Below, piece after piece: positions 9,164 to 18,392 of a DNA stretch of 64,000 bases (position 1 is its first letter; every line of letters begins with the position of its first letter). The position numbers were made by a program, and so were the translations under genes. Origin of the DNA: Aurantiochytrium sp. KH105 (taxonomy: Eukaryota > Sar > Bigyra > Thraustochytrida > Thraustochytriidae). Location: positions 159,718 through 223,717 of the forward strand of contig BGKB01000111.1 of NCBI GenBank assembly GCA_003116975.1, given 5' to 3'. Under the pieces are notes generated by a model that worked only from the letters and a program-made list of their open reading frames with translations, ran no database searches and was not told where the DNA came from.

Positions 9164-9388
9164 GGGCCTCCTCGCTCCGTCTCTTCACTAAAGCACGAGG
9201 GAGCCAACTCCAGCGCTTCGATTCACGATCAATCTCACGCAAGCACTCCCCAAGCACGCGGGTGCGTCCTGCTCTTGGACGCTTCGACACGACGTCCCCG
9301 CGCGGCTTTGCTCTTCCGCACTCGCGAAAAAGCAGCTTTGTTTCTCCACTCTCTCTCTGGCCGCGAAGGCTTCTGTCTTGTACTCCAC

Positions 9389-9400
9389 CTATATATTGAA
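9389..9400 (+). promoter_or_regulatory. TATA-like element CTATATATTGAA upstream of intronless tRNA-Asn
   Basis: Same 12-mer as the reverse of 8121-8132, 47 nt before the tRNA gene at 9448. It probably assists pol III recruitment; a role for the divergent protein gene ending at 8891 is also possible. Confidence 0.5.
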
Positions 9401-9447
9401 GCATAGCGTTGCAGGTTTCAGAGCGCAGTTAAGCCTGCAATCTAGCA

Positions 9448-9520
9448 TCTCCATTAGCTCAGTTGGTAGAGCGCCAGACTGTTAATCTGTAGGTCGGCGG
9501 TTCGAACCCGCCATGGAGAA
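9448..9520 (+). tRNA. tRNA-Asn (GTT), intronless
   Basis: A 73-nt plus-strand copy with acceptor TCTCCAT/ATGGAGA, discriminator A, anticodon GTT in CTGTTAA and T-loop TTCGAAC. The mature sequence matches the other three copies. Two T-runs follow (9541-9548 and 9551-9559) and can terminate pol III. Its 3' flank resembles that of the minus-strand intronless copy (ATATCATTTTTT, then AGGCCT). Confidence 0.95.
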
Positions 9521-10255
9521 CATATTTTTGGTGAATATCATTTTTTTTCATTTTTTTTTGGCTAGAAGAGAGGCCTTGCCCGATGTCTCTTCGTTCAAAC
9601 CCGCGACACGACCCGCCATGCCGAAGGGTTCACGTACGTGAGAGATCTCCACACTGCATGGTGAAGAAAGGACCCGCGTTGAAGAGAATGCCGAGGACAT
9701 GACCAAGGATATGACCGAGGAACGGCGACTTTCAGAGAAGATGCCGCGCAGAACACACTCGACAAACGATGACTACTTTCGAGAGCATTTCATGCGTCGA
9801 AGGTAGCGTGATGGCCACGTCTTTGTTGCTTTCGTTGTTCCTGTCGTTTTTGCTGTCGTTTTTGCTGTCGTTTTTGCTGTCGTTGTCGTGGTCGTGGTCG
9901 TGGTCGTTGTCGTCGTTTCTCTCATCGTCGAAGGTACCAGCCGTTGTGAATGGTATCTCAAAGTTGCAAGATACATGCTTCACCTGCAAGTGGTACGTCC
10001 TAAAAAATAGAATATTGGGTCAATGCACCAGAACTCAGAGTTTGTTATGCTCATGAAGGTCGTTGGCCAGCCGCCACAGGCTCTTCCGTCTCGTGGAAGG
10101 GCACTATGACCGCGCCGCGCGCTCTTGCCTCGCGGATCTGCCGAGGCGAATGGTATCGTCGGGAGAACAAGCCCCGTCATGTCATTCCCCATGGCGCAGC
10201 AGCAGCAGCAGCTCGTCACAGTGCTTTCGCGCGATGTCTTCGCGCTGAGCAGTCG
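9521..10255. other. Spacer between the two plus-strand tRNA-Asn genes
   Basis: No gene is supported. The long Ser/Leu or Asp/Asn-rich frames around 9770-9990 come from the simple repeat there. Confidence 0.5.
9841..9918. repeat. 12-bp minisatellite (GTCGTTTTTGCT) passing into GTCGTG repeats
   Basis: Three perfect TGTCGTTTTTGC units are followed by GTCGTGGTCGTG-type hexamers. They encode Asp/Asn/Lys repeats on the minus strand and Ser/Leu repeats on the plus strand, which I treat as artefacts of the repeat. Confidence 0.8.
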
Positions 10256-10299
10256 CGTTTTGCCCTTTTGTCTGACGAAAGGAAGTGTGCCATCACCAA
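10256..10299 (+). promoter_or_regulatory. Conserved 5' flank of intron-bearing tRNA-Asn
   Basis: Counterpart of 7584-7627 in the same position relative to the tRNA. Conserved words are TGCCCTTTT, AGGAAGTG and ATCAC. Its function is inferred only from position and conservation. Confidence 0.55.
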
Positions 10300-10396
10300 T
10301 CTCCATTAGCTCAGTTGGTAGAGCGCCAGACTGTTAAAGTTCTTCCTGAGATCCGCAAGCATCTGTAGGTCGGCGGTTCGAACCCGCCATGGAGAA
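10300..10396 (+). tRNA. tRNA-Asn (GTT), 24-nt intron
   Basis: Plus-strand copy with the same exons as the other three genes and a 24-nt intron (AAGTTCTTCC...GCAAGC) after position 37. The intron differs from that at 7487 by two substitutions. Discriminator A at 10396. T-runs follow at about 10404-10413 and 10423-10430. It completes the mirror-image four-gene array. Confidence 0.93.
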
Positions 10397-10643
10397 AAAT
10401 TTCTTTTTTTATTTTAATTTTTTTTCTGTGTTGTTTTTGGTCCCCTGTGTTAAGAGAAATGGCTTGCGCTTCGCCATCACGACGAGGTTGACTGTGAGTC
10501 TGTACAGAACACATCTTACTACGTGCAGCAGCCACGAAACATCTTTTCGACCAAGAACTTCTGAATTCAAACAAGTCTCGCAATCCCCATTAAAAAAAAT
10601 ATCTTTCGCCTCTGTTCCACGCTACGCCAAGAGCGTCTCCGGT

Positions 10644-10678
<35 letters not shown>

Positions 10679-10758
10679 TCCTCTCCCCCCTCTACGGCGC
10701 AGGACTTCATCCGCTTACTTTACGTTTTTGCTTCTCAATACATATTCGGGTGCTTTAT
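10397..10758. other. Intergenic with (TC)n microsatellite at 10648-10676
   Basis: Downstream flank of the tRNA and 3' side of the CAP-Gly/WD40 gene. A pure TC run of about 14 units is present. No gene supported. Confidence 0.6.
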
Positions 10759-12228
10759 TCAACCTTCAAAGGAATGAGAGTTGAATTCATAGGCAATGGC
10801 ATTGCCGTCATCGCCAGCAACGAGCAAGCGATTTCCATGCGAGTCAATCGTGCGAATGGCCGCCTGATTAGCTCCAAGACCATATAGCAACTTCCCGGAT
10901 CGGACCTCGTGAAACAGCAGCGTTCCGTTGCCAGACCCAGATAACACCAGGTCGCCAGCCACGTGAAGACTGTAGATAAAGTCCGTGTGCTGGCCCTCGG
11001 CCACCCAAAGAGGACGATCCAGCTTGCGAAGATCGCTTGCAACCACACGTTTGTCCGCACCGGCCGAGATGAGAATATCGCTTTCAAAGGACGTGCGAAT
11101 CGCATTTACGGCTCCGCCTGCGTGCAAGCACGCCATCGAGTGGGAAGATTCATTATTGCCACGGCTCCGAGGATCGAGCAATCGTACAAAGCCAGCTTGG
11201 TCACCTGTCGCAAAGAACGCATTGTCCCATGTATGCAGACTCGTCACATGCCCAGAATGGCTGTCTTCCTGAAAGATAGCTGCCGGTGCCCGACCTTGTA
11301 GATCCCAGATAGTAGCTGTGCCATCTCGCGCGCCCGTGAGGACGAGGCCAGCCTTTGACAAGGTCATATCAAGAATTGGGGCCTTGTGCGCACGAACGCA
11401 CGAGGCTTCTGTTTGCGAGCGCAAGGTCCATATCCGTAGCGTCTTGTCATATCCGCAACTGAGGGCATGTGTGCCTGTTGTCGTTACCAGTGCCCGCGAG
11501 ATGGACCCACGGTGACCGAGAAGATCATCACAACGTGGACCTCGCCATAGACAGAGCTTGGCATCCATACCAGCGCTGAGAATCGTTCCGTCGGGACAAT
11601 ATGACACATCCGTGACCCACTCTGCATGGCCCGCGGTTTTGCTGTACAAGTTTCGGATCATCTTACCTTTGACCAAGGAAAAGATCTTGAGTCCGTGGTC
11701 CGTGCCGCCCACGACGCACTCTTGGCCATCGGGCGAAATGGCGGCGCAGAGAAGCGGTCGGTCCGAGACGTCCATTGCAACGCCCTCTGGCCGCACGGGT
11801 CCGCGTTTCCATCCATTTGTGTCTGTTGCGCACGTTCGGAAAGCACCGCCAGCTCCCACCGCGGGACCTTGAGATCGTGAGGCACCCTTGGATTCCTCGT
11901 GGGACACGAGCATCTTCGACTCTGCCGCTTTACTGCCCGCCATTTCATCAGCAAATTCATAGAGTTCATGGCGCTGGTGCGAGCGCGCCGCGCCAAGGCC
12001 CTCTAGGTTTGTCTCGCGCACGAAGACGCCTTGGCCTGGCGCGCAACGAAAGTACCGCGTTCCCTCGCACGAACCATCGTTGCGGCCTCCTGGCGCCCCG
12101 CGCTGCAGTTCAACACCGTAGAAAATGCCGTCCTTGCCACTTAGACCTCCTACGTACGCGACCACGCCTCTTGCGCGCGTCGCGCGTACGCGCACCGCGT
12201 CGCCCAGCGCAAAGCCGCCCATCTCCAC
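10759..12228 (-). CDS. CAP-Gly domain / WD40-repeat protein
   Basis: A 489-aa protein. Residues 1-76 form a CAP-Gly domain: V-x-Y-V-G spacing, then GIFYGVELQRGAPGGRNDGS and GTRYFRCAPGQGVFVR. The classic GKNDG motif, which binds the EEY/F tails of tubulin and EB proteins, is GRNDG here. Residues about 150-489 are WD40 repeats, recognisable in AISPDGQECVVGGTDHGLKIF, SYCPDGTILSAGMDAKLCLW and LVLTGARDGTATIWDL, sufficient for one beta-propeller. A basic linker joins the parts. It probably acts at microtubules as a scaffold. The pairing is plausible but not one I can name as a known orthologue. The gene is head-to-head with APC4, about 590 bp apart. Confidence 0.88.
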   Translation of the reverse strand: MEMGGFALGDAVRVRATRARGVVAYVGGLSGKDGIFYGVELQRGAPGGRNDGSCEGTRYFRCAPGQGVFVRETNLEGLGAARSHQRHELYEFADEMAGSKAAESKMLVSHEESKGASRSQGPAVGAGGAFRTCATDTNGWKRGPVRPEGVAMDVSDRPLLCAAISPDGQECVVGGTDHGLKIFSLVKGKMIRNLYSKTAGHAEWVTDVSYCPDGTILSAGMDAKLCLWRGPRCDDLLGHRGSISRALVTTTGTHALSCGYDKTLRIWTLRSQTEASCVRAHKAPILDMTLSKAGLVLTGARDGTATIWDLQGRAPAAIFQEDSHSGHVTSLHTWDNAFFATGDQAGFVRLLDPRSRGNNESSHSMACLHAGGAVNAIRTSFESDILISAGADKRVVASDLRKLDRPLWVAEGQHTDFIYSLHVAGDLVLSGSGNGTLLFHEVRSGKLLYGLGANQAAIRTIDSHGNRLLVAGDDGNAIAYEFNSHSFEG

Positions 12229-12818
12229 AAAGACTTTTGTCCTTGCTTGCTTGCTTTTGCTTGCTTGCTTGCTTGCTTGCTCTCAACCGTTGAGCGAGAC
12301 ACTTGTCCAAAAAGAAAACAAGTGGTGTCAAAGGATAATTGTAGATCTCGTGCGCAGACAGCAGGTTGCCATGGCAAGCCAGCCAACCCTGGCATGCAGT
12401 AGTCAGTTACGTCTAGTCAACCAACCAAGCATCAACATCAGCATCAGCATCAGCAGCAGCATCGCTTTTGACATTATCCTCTTCACCACCCTTTCCTTCA
12501 CTCGCAGTCAATCGTAAGTAGCGACTTCGAACCATCTAGCAAAAAGCCCATCTTTCGGCGTGTAGTATACAGGGTTCTGCCCTTTCATTGCTCGCCCATC
12601 ACCACCCCTCGTCTGGCCCATTGTTCGCAGAATAGTTCCTGCGTTTGACTGTGAGAGATGCCTTACATAACGTTTTGGGTGAGTGAGTGTTGTTGCTCAG
12701 ATCAAGTTGGGTCAAAACCGCTCGGGGCAAAGCGAGATCGCTCGGTCGCTTGCTCGGTCGCTCGGCCGGCGCGACGCAGCGATACGCGACGCGAGGAGAC
12801 ACACGCAGGGCGGGCGCG
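12229..12818. other. Divergent promoter region with CTTG repeats
   Basis: Spacer between the CAP-Gly/WD40 gene and APC4. It holds a (CTTG)n run at 12242-12282 near the minus-strand start and CATCAG repeats at about 12434-12458. The open frame runs upstream of the APC4 start, but that part is Arg/Ser-rich and I leave it out. Confidence 0.55.
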
Positions 12819-14990
12819 ATGGCGAGCTTCGACCTGCTGCAGGATCGTAGCGTCCCGCTAACCAAGGCACCCGGAGGAAATAACAACAATAGTAGTGCGC
12901 AAACGGACTACGCCCTGGGCCATGAGGGCGACGAGTCCGTGGCGCTAGCTCTGCGGCAGGCCTCATGCTGCCCGGTCATGGACCTTGTGGCGCTCGCGAA
13001 CGGACACCAAATGGTCGTTCAACGCAGCATCAAGTGGGAGCGTGTCTTTCTCGCAGCCTGTGGCGTAAGCTGCCTTGCCTGGAGACCCGATGGCAAGGCC
13101 CTTGGCGTTGGTCAAGAGGATGGCGCTGTTGCGCTCTTTGATGTCGAAAACGGAGAAGAGTACTCGCTCGCGCAGAATGCGCGCCCGCACAAAAAGCCCA
13201 TCGTCGCCATGACATGGGCAGCCCAAGAGAGTCGCAGCAACGGCCCAGACGCAGTCCCCAAGCACGATTTTCAAGATCGCGCGGCCCTACTTCCCGAGGT
13301 CGACATGGGCCAGCTTCTCGGCTTCAAATCATACGCTTCCGCGCTCATGGACATGCCCCTCTTTGGCGTTGAAAACAAGTCTCGCGAGACGCTCGAGGTC
13401 CTTGTCAGCGGGGACACCAGCGGCGTTGTCACCCTTGGCGCCTTTGGCTACTTTCCAGTTGGCTGCATCGACCTGGCGGGCGCCTTTCGGCAGCCCGCCA
13501 ATGGCAACGCGGACTCTACTCCGAGTGTGCGTCTCGTCAAGCTCTCGCGAGACATGCAAACACTGCTCACGGTGCTCCAGCGTGGAGAGGAACTTCGCGT
13601 GGTCACGGTGGACACCTCGCTTCTGGCCGAGCGATCCGACGAGCTCCGGCATGTTGCTGCACAGTACGGCCACATTGGCGAGCTCATTGCCTTTGCCGAA
13701 AAGGCCCTGCAGGAAATGAGCAAGGCGTGGGCCAGCGCCACGACGGCGCTTCGCAACCACCTCGAGCCGCTGCAGCAGCAGCTCGACAACTTTCAACGGC
13801 CCAATACTGCGGAGCAAGAGCTCTTTATGATGCTTACATGCGGCGTGACGAGCTTGCCGCTGCAACACTACATTGATCATATTCAAGAACACAGCCTCAT
13901 GCGCCTGGCCAAGGCGCTCGACACGGCATGTGCCACAATGGAGGACACCTGCACGCGCAAGCTAGCGCGGGCCGCAGAAGCGCTCGTCTTTCGACTCGAG
14001 GATCTGCACGGTCTCGCGCGCTGGGAAGAACGATTCGCGATCATCGGACTCCGCAAGCAGACCACGCAGCAACTTCTCAGCGCCTCGCAGCAGCTTCTTC
14101 TCAAGTCTCAAGAGGTACTTGCACTCACGCGTGACGCGCGCGCAAACTTTGCCGCCTACTCGGTCTGGCTGCAGACCGTGTGGTTCAAAACGAATCAGCA
14201 TCGTCGCTCCAACGTCAAACATATTGCGCACGTTGATATTGACCGCCTTGTGCGCTTGCTCAGCCGCCAGCTTCTCCACCCTCATGTCTCGGAGCACTTT
14301 GATACCGCCAAGCTGTCCTCTGCGGACAGTTCCCCTATTTACAGCACTGCCTCGTTGCATTCAATCACGAACGACTCTTTGCGCGCCGTGCTCGGTGGCT
14401 TGCAAAAGACCTGGGACGCTGCTTTCCACATGACTTCAGATGCTGTCAGTGGATCCTTTCGCCCCACGGACAACAAAATCTTGCCACGTGCACACCCGCG
14501 GCGCGTGGACGTCGGATTTGCAGAGGATGGATCCTGGCTCGCGGCTTTAGCGGCCGACGGGGCGCAAGACCGCATTGCTCTCATCTCCAAGGACGGCGCC
14601 TCGCGAGACATTACACTCCCTACGGTCAAGATGATACATGATTTGCGATTCTACCGCCCCGATAACCTTCTCATCACCTATGAGGACAAGGAGGGACGCC
14701 GTGCGCTCGCGCAGGTGTCCCTTTCGTCTGTAGATCCATCTTCAGAAGATGGGCCAGAACTACGCTCGAGACTACTTCAACCTGCCAATCGTCGGACCAC
14801 AGGTCTCATTTGCCAGGCTTCAAGAGGCGTCGCCCTCGTCTTTGTTGACAATGGCCGCCTGCAACTCTTTGACATTGACAACGATGAGGGCGACGATAAC
14901 GACGATGACGACGACGACGAAGAAGAAGAAGAAGAAGAAGAAGAAGAAGAAGAGAATGACGAGGATGGAGTCCTTGCCAGGGATGCTTGA
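12819..14990 (+). CDS. APC4: Anaphase-promoting complex subunit 4 (APC4)
   Basis: A 723-aa product from the chosen ATG (human APC4 is about 800 aa). The N-terminal segment has the APC4-type WD40 opening: CPVMDLVALANGHQMVVQRS, then WERVF, SCLAWRPDGKALGVGQEDGA and KKPIVAMTW. The middle (about residues 265-460) is the helical APC4 insert, beginning at LLAERSDELRHVAAQYGHIG, after which the propeller resumes near IALISKDGASRDITLPT. The C-terminus is an Asp/Glu run of roughly 25 residues encoded by GAAGAAG repeats. APC4 is a scaffold in the platform of the APC/C ubiquitin ligase, which triggers mitotic exit. The start at 12819 skips an Arg-rich upstream extension. It is divergent from the CAP-Gly/WD40 gene. 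Confidence 0.9.
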   Translation: MASFDLLQDRSVPLTKAPGGNNNNSSAQTDYALGHEGDESVALALRQASCCPVMDLVALANGHQMVVQRSIKWERVFLAACGVSCLAWRPDGKALGVGQEDGAVALFDVENGEEYSLAQNARPHKKPIVAMTWAAQESRSNGPDAVPKHDFQDRAALLPEVDMGQLLGFKSYASALMDMPLFGVENKSRETLEVLVSGDTSGVVTLGAFGYFPVGCIDLAGAFRQPANGNADSTPSVRLVKLSRDMQTLLTVLQRGEELRVVTVDTSLLAERSDELRHVAAQYGHIGELIAFAEKALQEMSKAWASATTALRNHLEPLQQQLDNFQRPNTAEQELFMMLTCGVTSLPLQHYIDHIQEHSLMRLAKALDTACATMEDTCTRKLARAAEALVFRLEDLHGLARWEERFAIIGLRKQTTQQLLSASQQLLLKSQEVLALTRDARANFAAYSVWLQTVWFKTNQHRRSNVKHIAHVDIDRLVRLLSRQLLHPHVSEHFDTAKLSSADSSPIYSTASLHSITNDSLRAVLGGLQKTWDAAFHMTSDAVSGSFRPTDNKILPRAHPRRVDVGFAEDGSWLAALAADGAQDRIALISKDGASRDITLPTVKMIHDLRFYRPDNLLITYEDKEGRRALAQVSLSSVDPSSEDGPELRSRLLQPANRRTTGLICQASRGVALVFVDNGRLQLFDIDNDEGDDNDDDDDDEEEEEEEEEEEENDEDGVLARDA

Positions 14991-15933
14991 TCCGCCGGGC
15001 AAAATGATCATGTCACCATATTTTCAGCACGACCTAACTATCGTTGCCATCTTTGATGATTCTCGATGTTCTACGCACTACTACCACCTCAGTCCCTATG
15101 TGCAAGTTTGCGTCTCTGACACCTGACACCCTGCACCTCCTCGTCGATGAGCCAGCTAGCTGTAGCTGGCCGCCGCATCCCTTGTTGCCTTGCACGCAGC
15201 CGGTTGCAGGTGTTGCTCGAATCGCTCGCTCGCCAAAGTCACTGACTAGCCAGCTGCCCCGCGTCAGTTCAGCCGCTCTTCACGTGCTGCTGCAGCTAGC
15301 TGCTCCTCTTTTTGAGGCAGGCCGGTTTCTCTGCTGTCTCTTGCACAAGGCTCGGCGAGGCACAGGCATAAAGTAGAAAGCACATGCACAAGCACAAGCT
15401 CGGGTCGCGCTTGCCCGCGTGCCTGCGTGCGTGCATAGAAGTTGACCGTGCACAGCGAGCGAGAGCGAGCGACGGGAGGAGCACTGCTCCTCACCGTGGC
15501 CGCGGCGAACTTGGAGAAGCAAGCTCGCGAGCAAGCAAGCGAGCAGCCGGGGCGAGCAAGACCCGAAGCAAACACGGAACTAACCGGTCACGGAGCTCAG
15601 CAGGCAGGCTGGCTGTCAGTGCCGGCGCGAGCGTTTTGCGCAGGGCCGACGCGACTGCGCAGACCGACGCGACTGCGCCGAGGGAGCGGCAAGCAGGCAG
15701 ACAGGCAGACAGGCAGACAGCCTGAGGCTGGTAGACGCCAAAGAGGCAGAGGCTGGGGCAGGCAGCGAGGCTGAGGTGGTCGCCGCGCTGCGTGGGGATC
15801 TCGGGAAGACTGCTCTACTACATCGGTCAGAGGCCGCGAAGACTGACTCTTCTTCCTCGGCCAACGCCGCGGCGCTCGCGCTTCGGCGGTCTGACGCTGT
15901 AAGGCACCACCCTGACCTTGCAGGCCAGGCACC
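14991..15933. other. Intergenic, upstream of the acidic orphan
   Basis: No gene supported. Tetranucleotide stretches (CAGG/CAGA near 15690-15722, CAAG/GAGC near 15515-15545) generate Arg/Gln-rich frames. The last part is probably the promoter of the gene at 15934. Confidence 0.5.
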
Positions 15934-17868
15934 ATGGCGCTCTTTGACATTGCCAGCATGGGCAAGGATATGGTGAACGCGGCGCGCAAAAAGAGCAGCC
16001 GCGAAAAGGGTCTCGAAAGCGGGGACCACGACGACGCAGAGCAGGCCAAGCACGCCCGCGAACAACAAGCAGCGCTCGATGAGCTCACTGATGCAGAAAA
16101 TGCCTTCATGTCCGCGGCAGACGCCGACACCGACACGGATGGCGGCGTTGAAGATGCCGAGACCGGTGACGAGGACAATGCCAACGATGACGATGAAGAC
16201 GATGACGTGAAAAGTACACAATCTGGGCGATCTAGTCGGTCTCTCGGGAAAACTCTTATCCGCAAAATGTACTCGTCCAGGAAAAAATCCTTTCGCGAGC
16301 GCAAGAACTCAAGTGAGTCCGTGCGCTCCGCAAAATCTGCGCCGCGCAAGACCAAGACCGCCGCCACCTTTGAGCCCATCTCCATGGAACTTTCCAACTC
16401 GTTGGCGCTTAGCGCTCAAAGCGCCGGGTACGGCCCGGCCTTTCGTTTGCTCAAGACGATGAATCGCATTGATCGCGAAACGATCATGGACATGCTTCTC
16501 ATCCGCCGCACGGGCGTCTCCTTTAACGACGAAACGGACGCTCATGACATCATCTTCAAGAAACTCTTTGGCATTCGCTCCAGGACGAATACGGCGCTTC
16601 GGGCGGTACGCGTGCTCAGCCAGTCCACGTGGATCCACACCTTGCTCAAGGTTGCAACAGCGCTCAACCTGTCTGCCAAAATGATCTTGTCCAGCGGCGA
16701 CTGGCGAATCCCCACGCGTTTAACCACGGGCATTTCGAATCGCGCTGCCAAGCGGGCCGCCGATGCCGATTTTCTCGCCGGAGAGTCTCCCGTGCTCGAC
16801 AAGGCCGAACAGAAATTCTACTCCAAGTTGCAGCGCAACATCGAGGCTCGTCTCGGCGCCAACGCTGTCATGCTCATCCGTGCCATTGTTTACGAGCAAG
16901 CAGGGCCTGAGCTTCGAGGAGTTGTCTTTGGCGAAGACGTTTCCAAGTCAGAGGCCGTCGAGCCCATCGATGAGCTCGACGCACTACAGCAGCCTGAACG
17001 CCGCAAGGACACCATGGATACAGACGATACGATTGGCTCCACCAGCGAGGCTGTCGCGGTTGGGGACCACATCGATTTTCACCTGCACCAGGACCAGGAC
17101 CAAGTCCGTACTGATGATGACGATGACGATGATCACCACGGCGAAAACGAGGACGACGATGAGCCCTTGGCTCCTGCGATATCCATGAACTTGAGCGAGA
17201 CCGCACATGCAAAGGGAGCGAGCCACGCCGCAGGGCTCGAACTCGATGAGCTTGCCATGGCCGACAAGGAGGATGCTGATGCAGACGATGCGCAGTCCAC
17301 CGGCACAAGCAACGCAAGCAAGACTGCGCCGGAGCCTGCGCGGGGGGAAAAGAAAATGGTGGCCAAGAAAAGGAGCAAGCTGTCTTTGCTCAGCCCCAAG
17401 CGCCGCGCAAAAAGTAAGCGAGATTTCAAGGCAGAGCTCGAAGCGGGCACCGTGGGTGCCGCAGAAGAAGACGAGGAGCTCTTTCAACTCAAGGAGAGCT
17501 TCCAAATTCCGTCCATTATTACAAATATCGAAAAGGTCAAACCGGGCTTCGGGAAATACGTTTTGCTCCTTCTCGAAGTCTTTGCGCTCCGGGCCAAGGT
17601 GCGCGACGAGGACTTTGTTTATGCTGACAAAAAGGACATGATCAAGAAAATGGCAGTCGTCGGTGCCAAGGACGGAATCATCGGTCTCAGTCTCGGCATT
17701 CCACTCGCGACCTTTGTGAACCCTTTTCTCGGGTTTCCGCTCATGACCATGTCCTTCATCAATCTTTCCATGGGCAGTACCGAGTTCAATATCATCGAGC
17801 CCGTCTGTATGATTCAGCTACACCAGCTCTTTCTCGCTGCGAACGGCACCTCCATCTATGATTTGTAA
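15934..17868 (+). CDS. Acidic hypothetical protein, 644 aa, with hydrophobic C-terminal region
   Basis: Intact 644-codon frame with ATG context CACCATGGC. Layout: a charged N-terminus, an acidic stretch near residues 65-95, a basic Ser/Lys patch (KKSFRERKNSSESV), then an ordered, helix-rich part about residues 165-310 (PAFRLLKTMNRIDRETIMDM onward). A second acidic disordered region with an Asp run covers about residues 365-470. The conserved-looking C-terminus runs from FQIPSIITNIEKVKPGFGKY and includes the hydrophobic segments GAKDGIIGLSLGIPLATFV and FLGFPLMTMSFINLSM, which may be one or two membrane helices. I do not recognise the family. The two ordered blocks, separated by acidic linkers, argue for a real lineage-specific protein. 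Confidence 0.8.
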   Translation: MALFDIASMGKDMVNAARKKSSREKGLESGDHDDAEQAKHAREQQAALDELTDAENAFMSAADADTDTDGGVEDAETGDEDNANDDDEDDDVKSTQSGRSSRSLGKTLIRKMYSSRKKSFRERKNSSESVRSAKSAPRKTKTAATFEPISMELSNSLALSAQSAGYGPAFRLLKTMNRIDRETIMDMLLIRRTGVSFNDETDAHDIIFKKLFGIRSRTNTALRAVRVLSQSTWIHTLLKVATALNLSAKMILSSGDWRIPTRLTTGISNRAAKRAADADFLAGESPVLDKAEQKFYSKLQRNIEARLGANAVMLIRAIVYEQAGPELRGVVFGEDVSKSEAVEPIDELDALQQPERRKDTMDTDDTIGSTSEAVAVGDHIDFHLHQDQDQVRTDDDDDDDHHGENEDDDEPLAPAISMNLSETAHAKGASHAAGLELDELAMADKEDADADDAQSTGTSNASKTAPEPARGEKKMVAKKRSKLSLLSPKRRAKSKRDFKAELEAGTVGAAEEDEELFQLKESFQIPSIITNIEKVKPGFGKYVLLLLEVFALRAKVRDEDFVYADKKDMIKKMAVVGAKDGIIGLSLGIPLATFVNPFLGFPLMTMSFINLSMGSTEFNIIEPVCMIQLHQLFLAANGTSIYDL

Positions 17869-18392
17869 ATGGAAATGAAACAATGCCAATCGCAGTCACG
17901 GCCAATCTCGATCTCGATCTTGATCTCATGTCTTTGGCAGTCCATCTAAGTGCGTGCGCCCTGTGACTCAAGCAAACAAGCAAAAATTTCAAGCGACATG
18001 TATAGGTAAATGAATGCTTACTTGGTTGTGTATTGTCTTTCAATTTTACAACGCTTGAGGAAAGCGAGCAAAAGAGCGAGTTTGCCACAGTCGTGCCATT
18101 CAATGATGTTCTTGCAACCAAAGAGCTTGTAAATCGAGAAACAGAGGAGAAAAGAGATCGGCACGCCAGCTCGATTTGTACCTGGCTTTCGGAGATCATT
18201 TCAGGTGATTGTCAGAACAATACAAATATCGATTTCTTCTCTGCCAAACCAATCAGAAACAGAGCTCTCGTTTGGCGCTGTCAAGCCCGACTTCGACGCC
18301 AAGTCGCCAACCGCGACCCTCTGCAGGGCAGCTTAACTTGGTTACATTTTGTGGTCACGGTGTCACCTGGAGTCGAAACACCTGGAGATTTA
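17869..18392. other. Convergent intergenic region
   Basis: 3' flanks of two convergent genes. An open frame crosses it on the plus strand but continues through the opposite-strand gene and has no recognisable content. There is a short GATCTC-type repeat at 17907-17932. Confidence 0.5.

Noticed and set aside
9732..9989. Asp/Asn/Lys-repeat frame over the GTCGTTTTTGCT minisatellite
   Set aside because: The frame is generated by the repeat and contains no unique sequence of note.
15597..16397. 266-codon antisense frame over the start of the acidic orphan
   Set aside because: Ser/Arg-rich shadow of the Asp/Lys-rich sense protein.
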